64,000 nt of DNA from Triatoma infestans (taxonomy: Eukaryota > Arthropoda > Insecta > Hemiptera > Reduviidae): positions 39,506 to 103,505 of the forward strand of contig JAAEAF010002565.1 of assembly GCA_011037195.1 (NCBI GenBank). The letters are read 5' to 3'. The translations under genes were made by a program, and so were the position numbers. Below are positions 34,020 through 45,415 of this stretch, piece after piece. Within the stretch, counting starts at the first letter, position 1; every line of letters starts with the position of its first letter. The notes under the pieces are model-generated. The model was given only the letters and a program-made list of their open reading frames with translations, was not told where the DNA came from and searched no databases.

Positions 34020-34611
34020 AAGTGGCTTTGTCATGAAGGTGGTAGCTTCGGGATTATGTAGTGGAAGGACAAAATCGAAAAATAATAATTTAAAGTTTCT
34101 GAATATTTTATAGTATCCAAAATTGTATTTTTGTTAATATTTTATAATTATTTTAGTGCGGTGAATTTACCTTCAAAAAGTGTGTATTTTAGAACCAGGT
34201 ATATTAAATCTGGTCATTGCTATTAAGAAAACAAAGACACTAAATTCCGTTAGGGCAACTCTTCTGTTTAAGTGAATTCCCCCGCGAGAGAGAGAGCAAT
34301 TCCAAAGAAGAGAGCCATCAGCTTTAAAAGAGCAAAGAATAGAGACAGTCTAAACTCAACCTTCAAACAGGACGCTTCAGGAATTGCTCTCTAAATATCA
34401 GTGCCAGTTTCACAATAAATTAAATAAGTTTATAATATCAAATAAGTTATTATTATTATTTTAACAGAATATATTTATTTATAAAACAGTAGTGTGTTCT
34501 TAATTACTCTTAATTCTTATAATGTATCTAAAACAAACACACAAGCCCTTTTCGCTAAAACGCTCAAGCCACAAGCTACCTACACACATCCACACCATTA
34601 CATTACAATTA
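34020..34611 (+). repeat. DR-2 dispersed repeat
   Basis: Collinear with 5480-6170. It has GTAGTGGAAG near 34055, GTGTATTTTAG near 34180, GAGACAGTCTAAACTC near 34340, GGAATTGCTCTC near 34379, CAGTGCCAG, and an end with AAAACGCTCAAGCC and ACACATCCACACCATTAC. It ends against the LINE fragment at about 34612. GA-rich sequence at 34280-34310 is present here only. Confidence 0.6.
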
Positions 34612-34915
34612 CTTGTCCCCAACTTGCTGAAGAAATCTTGTCCTCATCAGATCGGCACACTCACAAAGGATGTGTGCCGGGGTTTTCTCCTCGGTTCTGC
34701 AGAATTGGCCATGCCGCATTATCTGCAAGTAGTAGTTGCAAGTAATAACGAATTTAACCGGCCACTGACTCTTGGTGTTCTTTCTCACCATTGCAAACTC
34801 TGGTCTTCTATCCAATCCTCGATAGAAGCTTGAATCTGGCTCCTGGGTAACCAGTAGAAGGGCTCGGGGCCTGTAAAGATATCCTTCGAGCCCTCCCTCG
34901 CCGGCATCCACGAAA
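34609..34915 (-). pseudogene. LINE ORF2 C-terminal fragment
   Basis: A minus-strand open frame with RPEFAMVRKN, then a Cys/His cluster ending in CRTEEKTPAHILCEC, and a stop near 34609. HILCEC after RNase H is characteristic of non-LTR ORF2 C-termini. The first Cys of the cluster is not obvious. 5'-truncated at about 34915. No RT in this fragment. Confidence 0.7.
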
Positions 34916-35850
34916 TTTGCTACACACTAATGTATTTAAAAGACATTTTAAAACAGAGGAAAATTATGATTTTCTTAAAAAAAGAAAATTTATTAAATTT
35001 CGATGCTCACATTGATATGAAATTGGAAGACATGTAAAAACATTTAATTAAAAAGTATAAGTTTTTGAAATAAATTTGTCATTTATAATTCTGTAAACAG
35101 CAGTAAAAAAAAAATTATTTTTAATTATTTTTATTTATTTTATTGGAAATAATACAGAATTGTAAACTATGAAAAGTTGTTATGCACAGACATATTGTCA
35201 ACGACATAATTTCAACAAGAAAAATGGAGACGTGACTTGCACGTCATTATTATTCGAAAAATTCGTTGCGGGTTTGAAAGTGAGCAATATAAAACATGAT
35301 TTTGAAGGGGGGGATGGCGGTAAAACACTAGGATTTTTTGAAGGGGGATCTTTTTTTTTCTATGGTGTATGTATGGTAGGGATATCAGGGACAGTATTTC
35401 AAGTGCAGACAGCTTGTCACTAGTGGAGGGTTTGAATGAGCTCTCTAATGAGGAACAGAGAGTGAGAGAGAGTGAGAGTGAAGCAAGCGGGGGGGGGGAA
35501 GGGGAGATAGACAGAGTGGTGGTAGTGAGTGTTTGGAAAAAGAGATGAGCCAGTGAAGAAGGGTACGAGTACTGCCCTGACCCTCCTTAGTCGTGGGGAG
35601 GGGAGGTGGTAGTTCGGTAACTGGGCCTTAGTGTTCTAACTGCTTCACTCCCACGCTCGTCCACCGGCAAGCTCTTCTACATTCAACCAGCTTTAATATG
35701 CATTAAACGACACCAGCATTACCAAGTGCTGGCGACTGCAAGCGTTTCGTACACAACACACTCTCTGCACGAAATGTAACCCCCATGGACAAACGAGTAT
35801 TTGCTACTGTATAATTTAGCAGGTTATTTCTCTCATACGCTTCTTTTTTT

Positions 35851-35883
<33 letters not shown>

Positions 35884-36059
35884 CTTTTAACATAAAATTG
35901 TACATTCAAACAAATTGGTCACTAGCTAAAATTTTGTTAAAGAATTGTACATTGAATTGTGAAAAAATGGATAAAATATGATTTCCTTTGACGATTAATA
36001 TATATGTTCAATAACAACAATAAATTATTCAAGAGATCTACGATAATTGCTATTTAAAC
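34916..36059. other. Mixed region without recognised gene
   Basis: AT-rich to 35440. It then has purine-rich sequence (35452-35545, with a G-run near 35490-35498) and a GC-richer stretch 35570-35790, followed by a long T-run (35844-35883). The frames 35169-35423 and 35703-35909 have no domain, and the second contains the T-run read as poly-Lys. Confidence 0.5.
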
Positions 36060-37680
36060 TTTATTTTGGCAGCTTCGTGATTTTTTATTACCTTTTCTTA
36101 CTATTGGTGAGAAAGAGGAAGTATTACGAGCGTGCCAAATTTTCGATATCGCATTTCCACCGGAAATAAAAAGGGTAAAGCTAGGAGAGATGACGCACAT
36201 TTCAAAGTTCTGCCCTGTATTAAAATATAAGAGTAATATTAAAGAGGTAATGCTTATAAAACATATGTCAACTACTATTATCTACAAAAAAATGTTATTT
36301 TTCAAAATAAAGACATTTTCATTTATTCCAGAAACAAAATACAAATACACTACACTTGGCCGTCTCTCCTAGTGTGGTAGGATAGATGACGCACCATAGT
36401 TAGGAGACCTCTCCTCTGCGAAGGTAACATGGTTGATCGACATGAAACTTGGTAAACATTATGGCGAGCCCAATTTTAACGACAGCAGAAAATCTTTCAT
36501 TTCAATTGCAATTAATATAGTATATAAAAATTTGCTAAGCGTTATGAAAATTCAGGTATTTACCAGGCATAGTTGATGCGTATAAATGTTCGCAGAACAA
36601 AGAAGAACGCAAAATAACTGAAGAATTTTGCAATATGTTCGCTTCTGATCTCTCTACAACTGGACTAACTTTCATGACGCTACGTGGTGGCAAACAAGAG
36701 AAGCAAAGCCTGCGTCTTCTCTCCTACCCCCGTCGTCACTCATAGCTTTACCCTATATGTTTTGAGTAAGAAAAAATTTTTTTTTTTTTTGCGAATGGAC
36801 TGGATATATATATATATATATTGTGTGTGTATGAACAAAATATTTCAAAAATAAAAAGTCACAGGTAGCTCAAACTTGATATTCCGCTTAGGTACTAATG
36901 CAATAGGATCCGAAGAGAGGGATCTAAAGCAAAGGGAAAGACACAAAAATTGAGAGTCTCACTCGCTACTTAGGCCAGACTAGAGTGGGAGACACTGAAT
37001 ATATACAGCTACGCTAGCCTTACAAGGGACAGTCTTTTAGAACAGTTTATACAGCAGTTACAACGCGTCAGCAACCAACTACTACCCTTCTCTTCACTCG
37101 CTCTAAATCTCTCGCTAACCAATTTCTATATTCGTATGAAATTCTGGCAGTTTGTGTTACTTTTCTCATTATACAAAACCAAATTCTCTCCTTTTCATAT
37201 CCATTATACTAAGTACGGACCACAATACAAAGGTTTCCGCCAAAAAAAACCAGAAGTAGCGATTTTTACTGAATGTTGGTTTTGCAATTTTCTTGAAAGC
37301 GGCTATAACGAATTTCTTGTAAACTTCGTATACTATCTACATACGTAAATACCGTGTCACTTTAAATCACCAGGAAAATTTAATATGAAGGTTCTATGAG
37401 AATAGTAACGTACAACTTTTTCATTAAAATACCACTTCAATTCAGTTTATGTTTTTGCCACTTGTATAATATTAAAAATAAATTAGAAGTATTGCATTAG
37501 AATTCCAATATTGAAGCAAATCAGCTAACCGGAAGTGCCATTTTACAGAATAGTTTTTTAGTTGTTTTTTTTGTAATTATCTCGAAAATACGATTTCCTT
37601 TGAATTTGGTGTAGTAAATAATTGCCCAGATAAACCTATCACTTTTGATAGAAATATCCCACCCCCACCCCAAAATAAAA
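36060..37680 (+). repeat. DR-1 dispersed repeat interrupted by a TIR element
   Basis: The head near 36100-36122 (TTCTTAC...GAAAGAGGAAGTATT), GTGCCAAATTTTCGATATC and CACCGGAAATA (36159-36168) are followed by the inserted element, then TGTTTTGAG (36758 on). After that come a TA/GT-rich spacer (36804-36832), CTCAAACTTGATATTCCG, and distal modules with CAGAAGTAGCG and TAACCGGAAGTGCC. Sequence order on both sides matches the 28-kb copy. Confidence 0.7.
36169..36754. mobile_element. Small TIR element (MITE-like) inside DR-1
   Basis: Termini AGGGTAAAGCTAGGAGAGATGACG (left, 36172-36195, 24 bp; most positions mirrored on the right at 36734-36754, CGTCACTCATAGCTTTACCCT) form imperfect inverted repeats. 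ATA (36166-36168 and 36755-36757) flanks both ends, consistent with a TA or 3-bp target duplication. The DR-1 host sequence resumes exactly after it. A second AGGAGAG/CTCTCCT pair near 36365-36375 suggests an internal junction of two units. No transposase. Confidence 0.6.
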
Positions 37681-38470
37681 ACGGAGTTTTGCAGGATTTG
37701 TGGTGTTAAATTTCAAATATAGTAGGTTATGTTACCAACGTTATTTTGGTGCGCTCTTCATTTCGTTATTTGCTTAAGTTTGTAGGTTGGTTCTTGAACG
37801 ATGACTATCCAGTTTTGGTAGCCATAGATTTGCCATAAAGCAGAATGATAGCCAAACGAGGGATTTTGCCCGAAACCTTTGTGTCAGTTACAGTAATAGT
37901 TTCCAAGCGGAAAAACCAAGTCTAAACTTCCTGTAACTTTTCTTTTTTCAGATATTTTGTTCAAATACCTGCATAAAACAGAACACTAGCCAAAAAACAT
38001 TATTTTTTCTTTTTTACACAGTGGAACCACAAAACGTGTAGCCCAGGTGAAAACATTTCTCAATAATTACTTCATTTCTCAATAGTCTAAGAGAAAGTAT
38101 TAGTAAATAAGTCAAATTATTAATAAAAATTAAGAGTTTTAGCAAAGTTGGGGTATTTCAAAAAAATTGGTTGACTCGATAATGTGAGTCTTTTACTAAA
38201 TGTATTTATTACATTTTTTGCAATTTTCTCGTTGAAGATACCAGCGGATTTTTTTTTTAAAACTTGGTCTACTAACTACACATAAATAGATCTGTCTCTT
38301 TGTGTGAAACATGTTTCCGAAATAATGAATATCAGATATGGGTTTTGTGTGACAAAATTTCATTTAAAAACTGACATTTTATACTTAGAGAATATTCCAA
38401 AAATTATCTCACTTTTTTTTTTAAAAACATTCCGAGTTTTCCGGTTTGAGTTCGCGTCAGTGATATGTTA
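37681..38470. other. AT-rich region, distal DR-1-like fragments
   Basis: No gene. Weak distal DR-1 resemblance near 38160-38260 (TTTTCTCGTTGAAG, T-run at about 38250). Otherwise unassigned. Confidence 0.4.
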
Positions 38471-38471
38471 G

Positions 38472-38515
38472 AAACCGACGTTTCGCCCATATTGCAATGA
38501 CCCTCTTCAGGATTT
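38472..38515 (-). other. Hammerhead-like relic with paired stem I
   Basis: Minus strand: AAATC (plus 38511-38515) can pair with GGTTT (plus 38472-38476, one G-U). Between them are the exact core CTGAAGA (plus 38504-38510), a spacer with CATTGCAATATG, GAAAC and the triplet GTC (plus 38477-38484). Stem II barely pairs, so the motif is probably dead. It is followed by ATTAGCTTTC in inverted orientation at 38525-38575, making a short foldback. Confidence 0.4.
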
Positions 38516-38589
38516 GTAGCGTGAAAGCTAATGGAACAGCTGCTCCACCATTAGCTTTCAAGGTATAATGAAGAAGTCACTTAGTTTAT

Positions 38590-41082
38590 ACAGATCACGA
38601 AGTTTCAGTCTTCGAGTAGTATTAATTAAATGAGTGTGGAATGTAATTTCATGGACAAAGGAAAGCAATAAAATAGACTTCAGTGTTTCGAATATATGAA
38701 ATTTAATTGCATCGGAAGAACTTTGGACTAGGGAAACAATATTGTCTTCTATGTCTGCAATCATACGTATATGCATGTATAGAGTATGTATCTAGTGAAT
38801 GGAGTGTTACCAAACTACTTCAAAAATAAAATTAAAAAAAACACAGAAGTCTTAAACTTCAACTGTCCGTCATGTTAAACTTGATATCCGTCATCTCACA
38901 CTAAATTTACAATCAAAATCCATCAAATACTAGTATGCATCTTTAAAGTGTGTTATTAGCAATTTTTCTCAATTTAACTTGAAAATGATTCGGACGATTT
39001 CCTATTACATTACATCAATTTTTTATCTCTTTAATTTCAAATTAGGAAATTATTCGTAGACAAATATTAAATACCAGCTCTTTGCTGGGAAACCGACATT
39101 TATGCTCACCACCATTATACGTACTTATATTACATTAAGAAAACTATTAATTCTAGTTTGCCGGAAAATTCGTTTCAAAATTAGATCATTATAATCATTG
39201 AACATACTTCCCATAAAATTTAACTAATCCCTCAACACTATTGGTTTGATAATAATTGTTTTGTCCCAACGATTAGCTCTGGATAATTTGTAATATAAAA
39301 TTAGTTAAACAATTTATACTTGATAAATCTCGGGTGCGTTAAAGTGGAGGGGAACGAAGTTCAATGTCCCCATTAGTTGCAGAGATTCCATAACATTCAA
39401 GGGGGATAAGAATCTTGTTGAACAGAATATATATATCCATTTTTTTCTAGTTTGGTGCGTCAATATCACTCAATATATATATATATATATATATATATAA
39501 GGAGCTGGATAGCGAGTGTATGTATGTGTGTGTGAGTGAGTATAAACGCTGATCTTTGCAGAAACCTTAAACTGAGTGTGCAGGCATCATATTAGGCACT
39601 TGTTATAAAGTCATGAGTATTTACTTAACTGCTGAAGTTGGCGAAGATACAAGTGTTCTTAAATTTAAGTGGGGAGAAAATAATGGATATTTTTTTTTTT
39701 TGATGTTTATAATGTGCCGATCTGTTTATAATCTGTTTTAAGTATATAGGTTTTCTGTGAATAAGAGTGTGGGAAACTTTGTTTGACAAGCGCTTAAAGT
39801 ACCTCTACAGCCCACGTGAACTGTGATGTGAACAAATCTAAAGCGTGATGAGATTCACTTGCTAGCGTGTGCTCGAGCACACACACATACATACACACAG
39901 TCCTAAATGTCACATTGATAATCGTATATCAGCCCTTTCTCTCGACTATACTATGCACTTACAGACATACACACCTCACCACTTCTATTGTGTTCTATAA
40001 CACCAGATCGTCATCATTGTCAAACAATAGAGGGTGGAAAACACAGTCGGTTTGGTGTGGAGAACATGAGAGAGGGAGATATGTCGTCAAAATAGGGAGA
40101 TATAAGTCAGTAAATGCATTGCTAGCAGCATATGTATATATATATATATATAGGATGCTACTGATGCGACATGTTTGGCTATATTTTGTGAAGGGCTGTC
40201 TTAAGCCAAACCTTGAACAATATTAAGCAAAACAGCATATTATTTACACTTGTCCGCACTTAAATAGAAACATCCGATTCTGCTTATTATTATAAATTTA
40301 AATTTATTTACACCAAATTTTCATTTATGAATTATTCCATACATGGTTTACAATATTTTCTTTTTGAAATCACACCCATTTCAAGCCTAACGCATTATTA
40401 GCGTTCACTAAATTACTTGGTGAAATATGCTCCACTATAATTGGAGAAAAGAGTTAACCTTATAAGCTAAATTAGTAATATATAAGATAAAATGTCTACC
40501 TTAATGTCTTTATTCTGCTGAAAGATAGGCAGTGTTGTAGTAGGATTCATTTTTTGCGGAGTCGCAACCTGGGGAAAGCTAGGATAAATCATGGCAGAAA
40601 GCGCTATTGAATATCTGAAATCAAAGCATATCAATGTAACAAACATTATAGTCCTGGCAATTATGATGACATGGAAGACCGACACAAGGCCAGTTTGATG
40701 GTAGATGCCCACACTGAACACGTTTCTATCTGAGGATTATATTGATGAAAGTCAAGGATGCCACTAGACAAGAACCAGTGGAAGGAAGGATTTGGAACTG
40801 CTTCTCCATACCAATCGGCTCAGAGAAGATAGGATACTTGGTACAAATATTCTATCTTCATCCAAGTCTGTAGATGGCAGCCATAGGGTGACCAGTAACA
40901 TTATTCTGTACCTGAGTTTCGTGCATTTAATAGTAGCCTCTTCTGGCAGAGGTTCATACAATTACTTTTTTATGCTTTGACTAAAACATTCTAAGCCCTT
41001 GCTAGGAATAATACTGGAGCCGTTTGTTCCAAATTCAAAAGTATTAGCCAACAGTTTTGATGGAAATAATGTCGCTTAGTCG
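38590..41082. other. AT-rich region without recognised gene
   Basis: Contains (AT)n runs at about 39472-39498 and 40134-40151, GT-rich DNA near 39515-39540 and CA-rich DNA near 39878-39900. Frames at 38558-38776, 39867-40226, 40467-40721 and 40764-40980 have no recognised domain. 40480-40980 is not obviously repetitive within the window. Confidence 0.45.
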
Positions 41083-41095
41083 TATGAAATATATA

Positions 41096-41380
41096 GATTA
41101 GATGCTAACGGGGGGATTGGCTCTTCAGCCTGCACCACCGCAACACCCCATGGATCTATTGTGGCACCTCCCTAGTTGGAGGCCCTTCCCCGATCCTGGC
41201 CTTCATCGGACGGTAGAGTTGGGGGGGCGAGGCGGTGTATTAGAGCACCTGCCATCAGAGACCCTCTCGAGTCCTGCTTGCCTTAGAAGACTTAATAGGT
41301 CCGAGAGGGGGCCCCGGCTTAGGCTTGTTGGCACCAGCTTCTCTTTACTAAAGAGGCGGTACCTTAGCTATAACAGCCCC
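41096..41380. mobile_element. 285-bp GC-rich insertion with 13-bp TSD (SINE candidate)
   Basis: TATGAAATATATA occurs perfectly at 41083-41095 and 41381-41393. The insert is far richer in GC than its surroundings. It has no A-tail. A TAGAGCACCTG...CTCTCGAGTCC arrangement (41241-41274) resembles the D-arm to T-arm of a tRNA, so a tRNA-derived SINE is possible, but it lies about 130 bp from the left end. A fragment of a larger retroelement is equally possible. The 101-codon plus frame here has no domain. Confidence 0.65.
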
Positions 41381-41393
41381 TATGAAATATATA

Positions 41394-41816
41394 ACATTAG
41401 CAAATAAACTGATCGGCCGAACAGGATTTCCTGTTTCCATTTGCGCGAGTAATATGATTTCTTCTCCTTTTTAGAAAGACACTATACCAATTAGGTCAAA
41501 TTTTTCGGCTCTTGCTTGACCTAGTCTATTTAAAACGTCTTCACTTCTATATGTATAGTGGAGGGCTTAACGTTATGAATATTCGCTATTTTTAAAGTAA
41601 AATTACCATTAAGCCAAATTCCCGGGACTTAAAAGCTCTATTGCAGCTCTCCTTAGGTGGGGTTATTATAAATTTTTATACATTGACATGAAAATATTAC
41701 TTTGTAAAGAATTTTCTAAAAGAGTATTCTTTTTTCTCCTAATTAATTCTTAGGAGTATCCGATTTTCATCAATCTTTAATATTAATTTTAACATCGTTT
41801 TATCAAATTTATAAAG
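41394..41816. other. Unassigned flank of the Gypsy element
   Basis: AT-rich, with no gene or repeat recognised. Confidence 0.4.
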
Positions 41817-41820
41817 ACAT
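41817..41820. repeat. 4-bp target duplication of Gypsy element (left)
   Basis: ACAT here and at 50711-50714, immediately outside the TG...CA ends of the two LTRs. Confidence 0.85.
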
Positions 41821-42161
41821 TGTAATGGTGTAGGAGGAGATGTTGGTTGTGGATGTTGATGGATAAATAACACCTCAATATCGGTATAAGATATATAATT
41901 GATATATATGTATATGACTGACTGCCAAGGACTATATACTTAACACTACAAGAACAGAACAGACTGACTGACGTGGCTAAACGATATGTACAATTCAAGT
42001 GTAAGACTGTGAACAGAATATCTTTTTTTGACTCTGTCTCTCGTATATATATCCAACTGGCCTCTCCTCTCCTCTCTCTCGAGAGGGGCTCTTTCTCTCT
42101 GATGCGTGGTGGGGGTTCACTCGCTAGTGTGGATGAGTGGTGGGGGTTCACTACCCCTACA
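41821..42161 (-). repeat. 3' LTR of Gypsy element
   Basis: 341 bp; on the plus strand it starts TGTAATGG and ends CCCCTACA. It contains GTGGTGGGGGTTCAC twice, 31 bp apart. Relative to the 5' LTR it lacks one T near position 8, has one extra A near 42003 and five substitutions. Confidence 0.95.
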
Positions 42162-42175
42162 TCATCCCCCCTCCT
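42162..42175 (-). promoter_or_regulatory. Polypurine tract
   Basis: Minus strand AGGAGGGGGGATGA directly abutting the 3' LTR, the expected place for the plus-strand primer used in reverse transcription. Confidence 0.85.
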
Positions 42176-45100
42176 GAAGTAATTTTTCGTTTGTGAAAAA
42201 TTAGCGTTGGTAGCTTGGCTGAAACGATGATGTTGATGCTGCTAAATTTGTAGCATATGTGGCTAGCATGCGACTAGCATGCTGTGCTTTTTTTTTTTTT
42301 TTGAAAGCCAGAGTTGTCAAGTCTGTCATAGAGATTTTTTTTTAAATTTTGAGCAGTCTTTGGCAGTAATTTAAATATGTACATTGAAGAACAATATTTA
42401 CATGATTGGTTATTAACATAATTTGAGAAAAGAAAACTAATAATTTCAATACATGATATTGGATCTGCATTTTTAGTTTAGAAATATTAAGAGATCCATT
42501 AATTATTTATATTTGCAATCCAGATGCCATTGAAAATTTAAAATTATTTACATTTTGTTTTTATTTTGTCAATTGTTTATGTTATTGAAATACTTGGTAA
42601 ATCCATTACTAAGTATCATGTAAGAGTTTGAATTATATTTACAAGGAGTTTTGCTGAATTTATGTGCATCATGGATTCATTTTCGATATAAAATTAGAAA
42701 TTAAAAATTTGAATATAAAATTGAACATAAAAATTGACTAAATCTAAGATACAATAATGATTAAATAATTTTTTTATTTTTTTTTGTTTTTTTATTAAAT
42801 AAATATTTTCGCTTGAGTATAAGTATTAAACAATTGAAAAAATTCATGATTCATTTTCGATATAAAATTAGAAATGATTTCCATGTAATGAAACTTATGG
42901 TTATAAACAATTAAAAATTTCCAGATGAATGAAAAACGTCATGATTATGGTATAAATGTTAAAAAAAATTATTTCCTAATTAAGTAATGATATACAATAA
43001 TAATGATTTGATTAAATTGTTAAAATATCTTCTAATAATTATTCAGATGTAACAAAACTAATGGCTATGAACAACTGTTCATTTTTAAAGATGACTCTAA
43101 GAAAATGGAATATGAATACAAATAAAATTTCAAGATTGATTCTGCATAAATTTAAAATTCATTGAAAATTATACAATTGAAAAAGATTTTTGATAAATAT
43201 CACAATTATAGAAGTAGATAATTAATAAACAAATGTGATGTAAAAAGATGCAGAGTAAAATTTAAAAATTAATACATACTTAAAATAATTGATAGAAAAT
43301 TATATAATTGATTGATGATATGACTTGATATAATAAAATATATAATTAATTTTTTTTTTTCTTTTGTAAACACACATATTTATTTATATACAATTGTTTC
43401 TAGGAACCTTAATAATTTGTGTGTGTTTAGGCAAATTAATTAAATAGAAAGGAATGTTAGAAAAAGAAGAAAATAAATTTGTTAAAGTGAAAAAAAGAAT
43501 TTATCAAAGAAGTGATAATGTATGCAAATGCATGATGAAAAAAAAGCAATTTATGGAAGAAATGATAATGTACCTTCCCCATGGAAGATCCTTTGAATCA
43601 AGATGATTTAATTTAGTGTTTTATTAATCTTCGTTGATCTTGTTGATTGTATGTTTATTATAATTCAATATTCGTCGATGTTTAAAATTTTTATATTTGT
43701 CGATTTTGATTTTATTTAATTATATTTTTATTTTATTTTATTTATTTTGTTGTATAAATTCTATAATTTATACATTCGCGGAATAATATATTTTGTTTGT
43801 TTTGTGTTTGTAGACGAATTAAATTACTTTCTTTTTTTGCTTCCAACAAGGGTTGGAGTTGTCATACGCTGTCTTATAAATCAAGGTGCAATGATTTAAT
43901 GTATTTGTTTTAGTTGATTTCTGAATCAACGGTGCAATGATGACTTTGTTTTCTAAATTTGTTTTATGCATTATTTGCACGAAGAAATTTGTTTTATGTT
44001 ATGCGAAGAAATTTGTGTTATGCATAATGTTGTACTAAGAAATTTGTTTTACGAAGAAGGCCTTGATAGAAACGTTTGCTTAATTTATGTAAACTTAATA
44101 TTAATTTATAACTAGTGGACGAAATCGATTTCTTGCGAGCAGGAATGCAGGAATGCGCAGCTAGGATACGGCCGTAAGGAGATGTGGGGGTGAGCTCATA
44201 AATAATTAATTAATTATTCGAAGTTCGATGAATGTCTGCATAATTAATTAATAATTCGAAGTTCGATGAATGTCTGCAGATTAATGTCTGCAGATTATGT
44301 CGACAGAATTCGAAGTGCTAAAGCTAGATAGATTAAGCGAATATTTTGTTAGTGGTAAACAAGTATTATATTAGTATCATAAAATATATATATATGAATG
44401 TATATGGCCATTTGAAAGAAAATTATTTAGTTGGGGTGTTGATTTTAATCACCCTTCAAGGTACATGTGACAAAAAACAATTAAAAGTGAAAGTAGTAAG
44501 TATAATAAACTGGGTTTTTACCAGGTGCAGAAAGATATCTCCTTTTATTAGTACTTCCATTGTTCGGCAATTCCTTGAAGATTAAAATTTCCCAATTGAC
44601 CTGGGAAAATCCTTTCCTATTGAAGTAAGGTGCCTGGAATTCCTTCTAATTTTTGTATGCTTATTGTTATTTCACCCTTTTGTCGACGTTTTTATTCTAT
44701 TAAACAAGAAGCAAATCAATGAAATATATCTAAGAAATAAGGGTTTTTACCTGTTTTGTCGGCGTTGAGACAATGCTGTGGAAGTTATATTCAATTTCTA
44801 AATTTTTCCAGTATTTTAATCCTGCAATAAATTCTAGCATTGTACAGTTTGTTAAATTCCCGTATTGTTTGTTTTTCTAAAATAAGAAAAGTATTAGCAA
44901 TTGCTCCTTATGACTCCTTTGTCGGTATCTAAATCTAAAATAAGAAATGTTTGGATTTGCTTTGTATCAATGCATTAGTAAATGCTTTGTATGATTTCCT
45001 TTATGACCTAAAATTCAATGTTTAAATAAATAGGGTGTTTAACCTAAAATGTTAAGAATGAGAATGTATATTATTTAAAATTAACAATAATTAAATGTAT

Positions 45101-45415
45101 GATGATTGGGGTGTATGGCCTAAAATTGACCATAATCAATGTTCAATTCACACTAATGAAATTGTTTAAATAAATAGGGTGTATGATCTAAAATTAAATG
45201 TTGAATTTGAAACGTGCATTGAAATGTTGAAATACAATTTTCAAAATGCCAGGGTGTATTTACTGAGATATTATGTTGAATTTATTTAAAATTTTTAATT
45301 AAAATGTTTATGTTTGAATTTAAATTTTGAAATTAATTTTGAAATTTTTCCTTGGACTAGAGTATTGTCTCCTCCCAACACCAGGAAAATTTGTCTAAAT
45401 TTTCCGAAAATGTTA
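42176..45415 (-). other. Long non-coding 3' region of Gypsy element
   Basis: About 3.2 kb between the pol stop and the 3' LTR without any minus-strand frame above about 60 codons. Very AT-rich. It holds internal repeats: GATTCATTTTCGATATAAAA at about 42674 and 42849; a 38-bp tandem repeat with TTCGAAGTTCGATGAATGTC at 44217-44290; and several AATAGGGTGT(T/A)T...CCTAAAAT units at 45020-45200. An envelope gene would sit here in an errantivirus but none is visible. It may be a decayed third ORF or untranslated sequence. Confidence 0.75.

Noticed and set aside
35703..35909. Lys-rich ORF
   Set aside because: Created by reading a long T-run on the opposite strand.
41829..42161. LTR start at TGTAGGAGG rather than TGTAATGG
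   Set aside because: With the inner start no target duplication appears and the primer site would be 10 bases away; starting at 41821 gives equal 341-bp LTRs, ACAT duplications and a primer site one base inside.
42162..45415. Envelope gene of the Gypsy element
   Set aside because: No minus-strand frame above about 60 codons and no signal peptide or transmembrane pattern; only AT-rich repeats.
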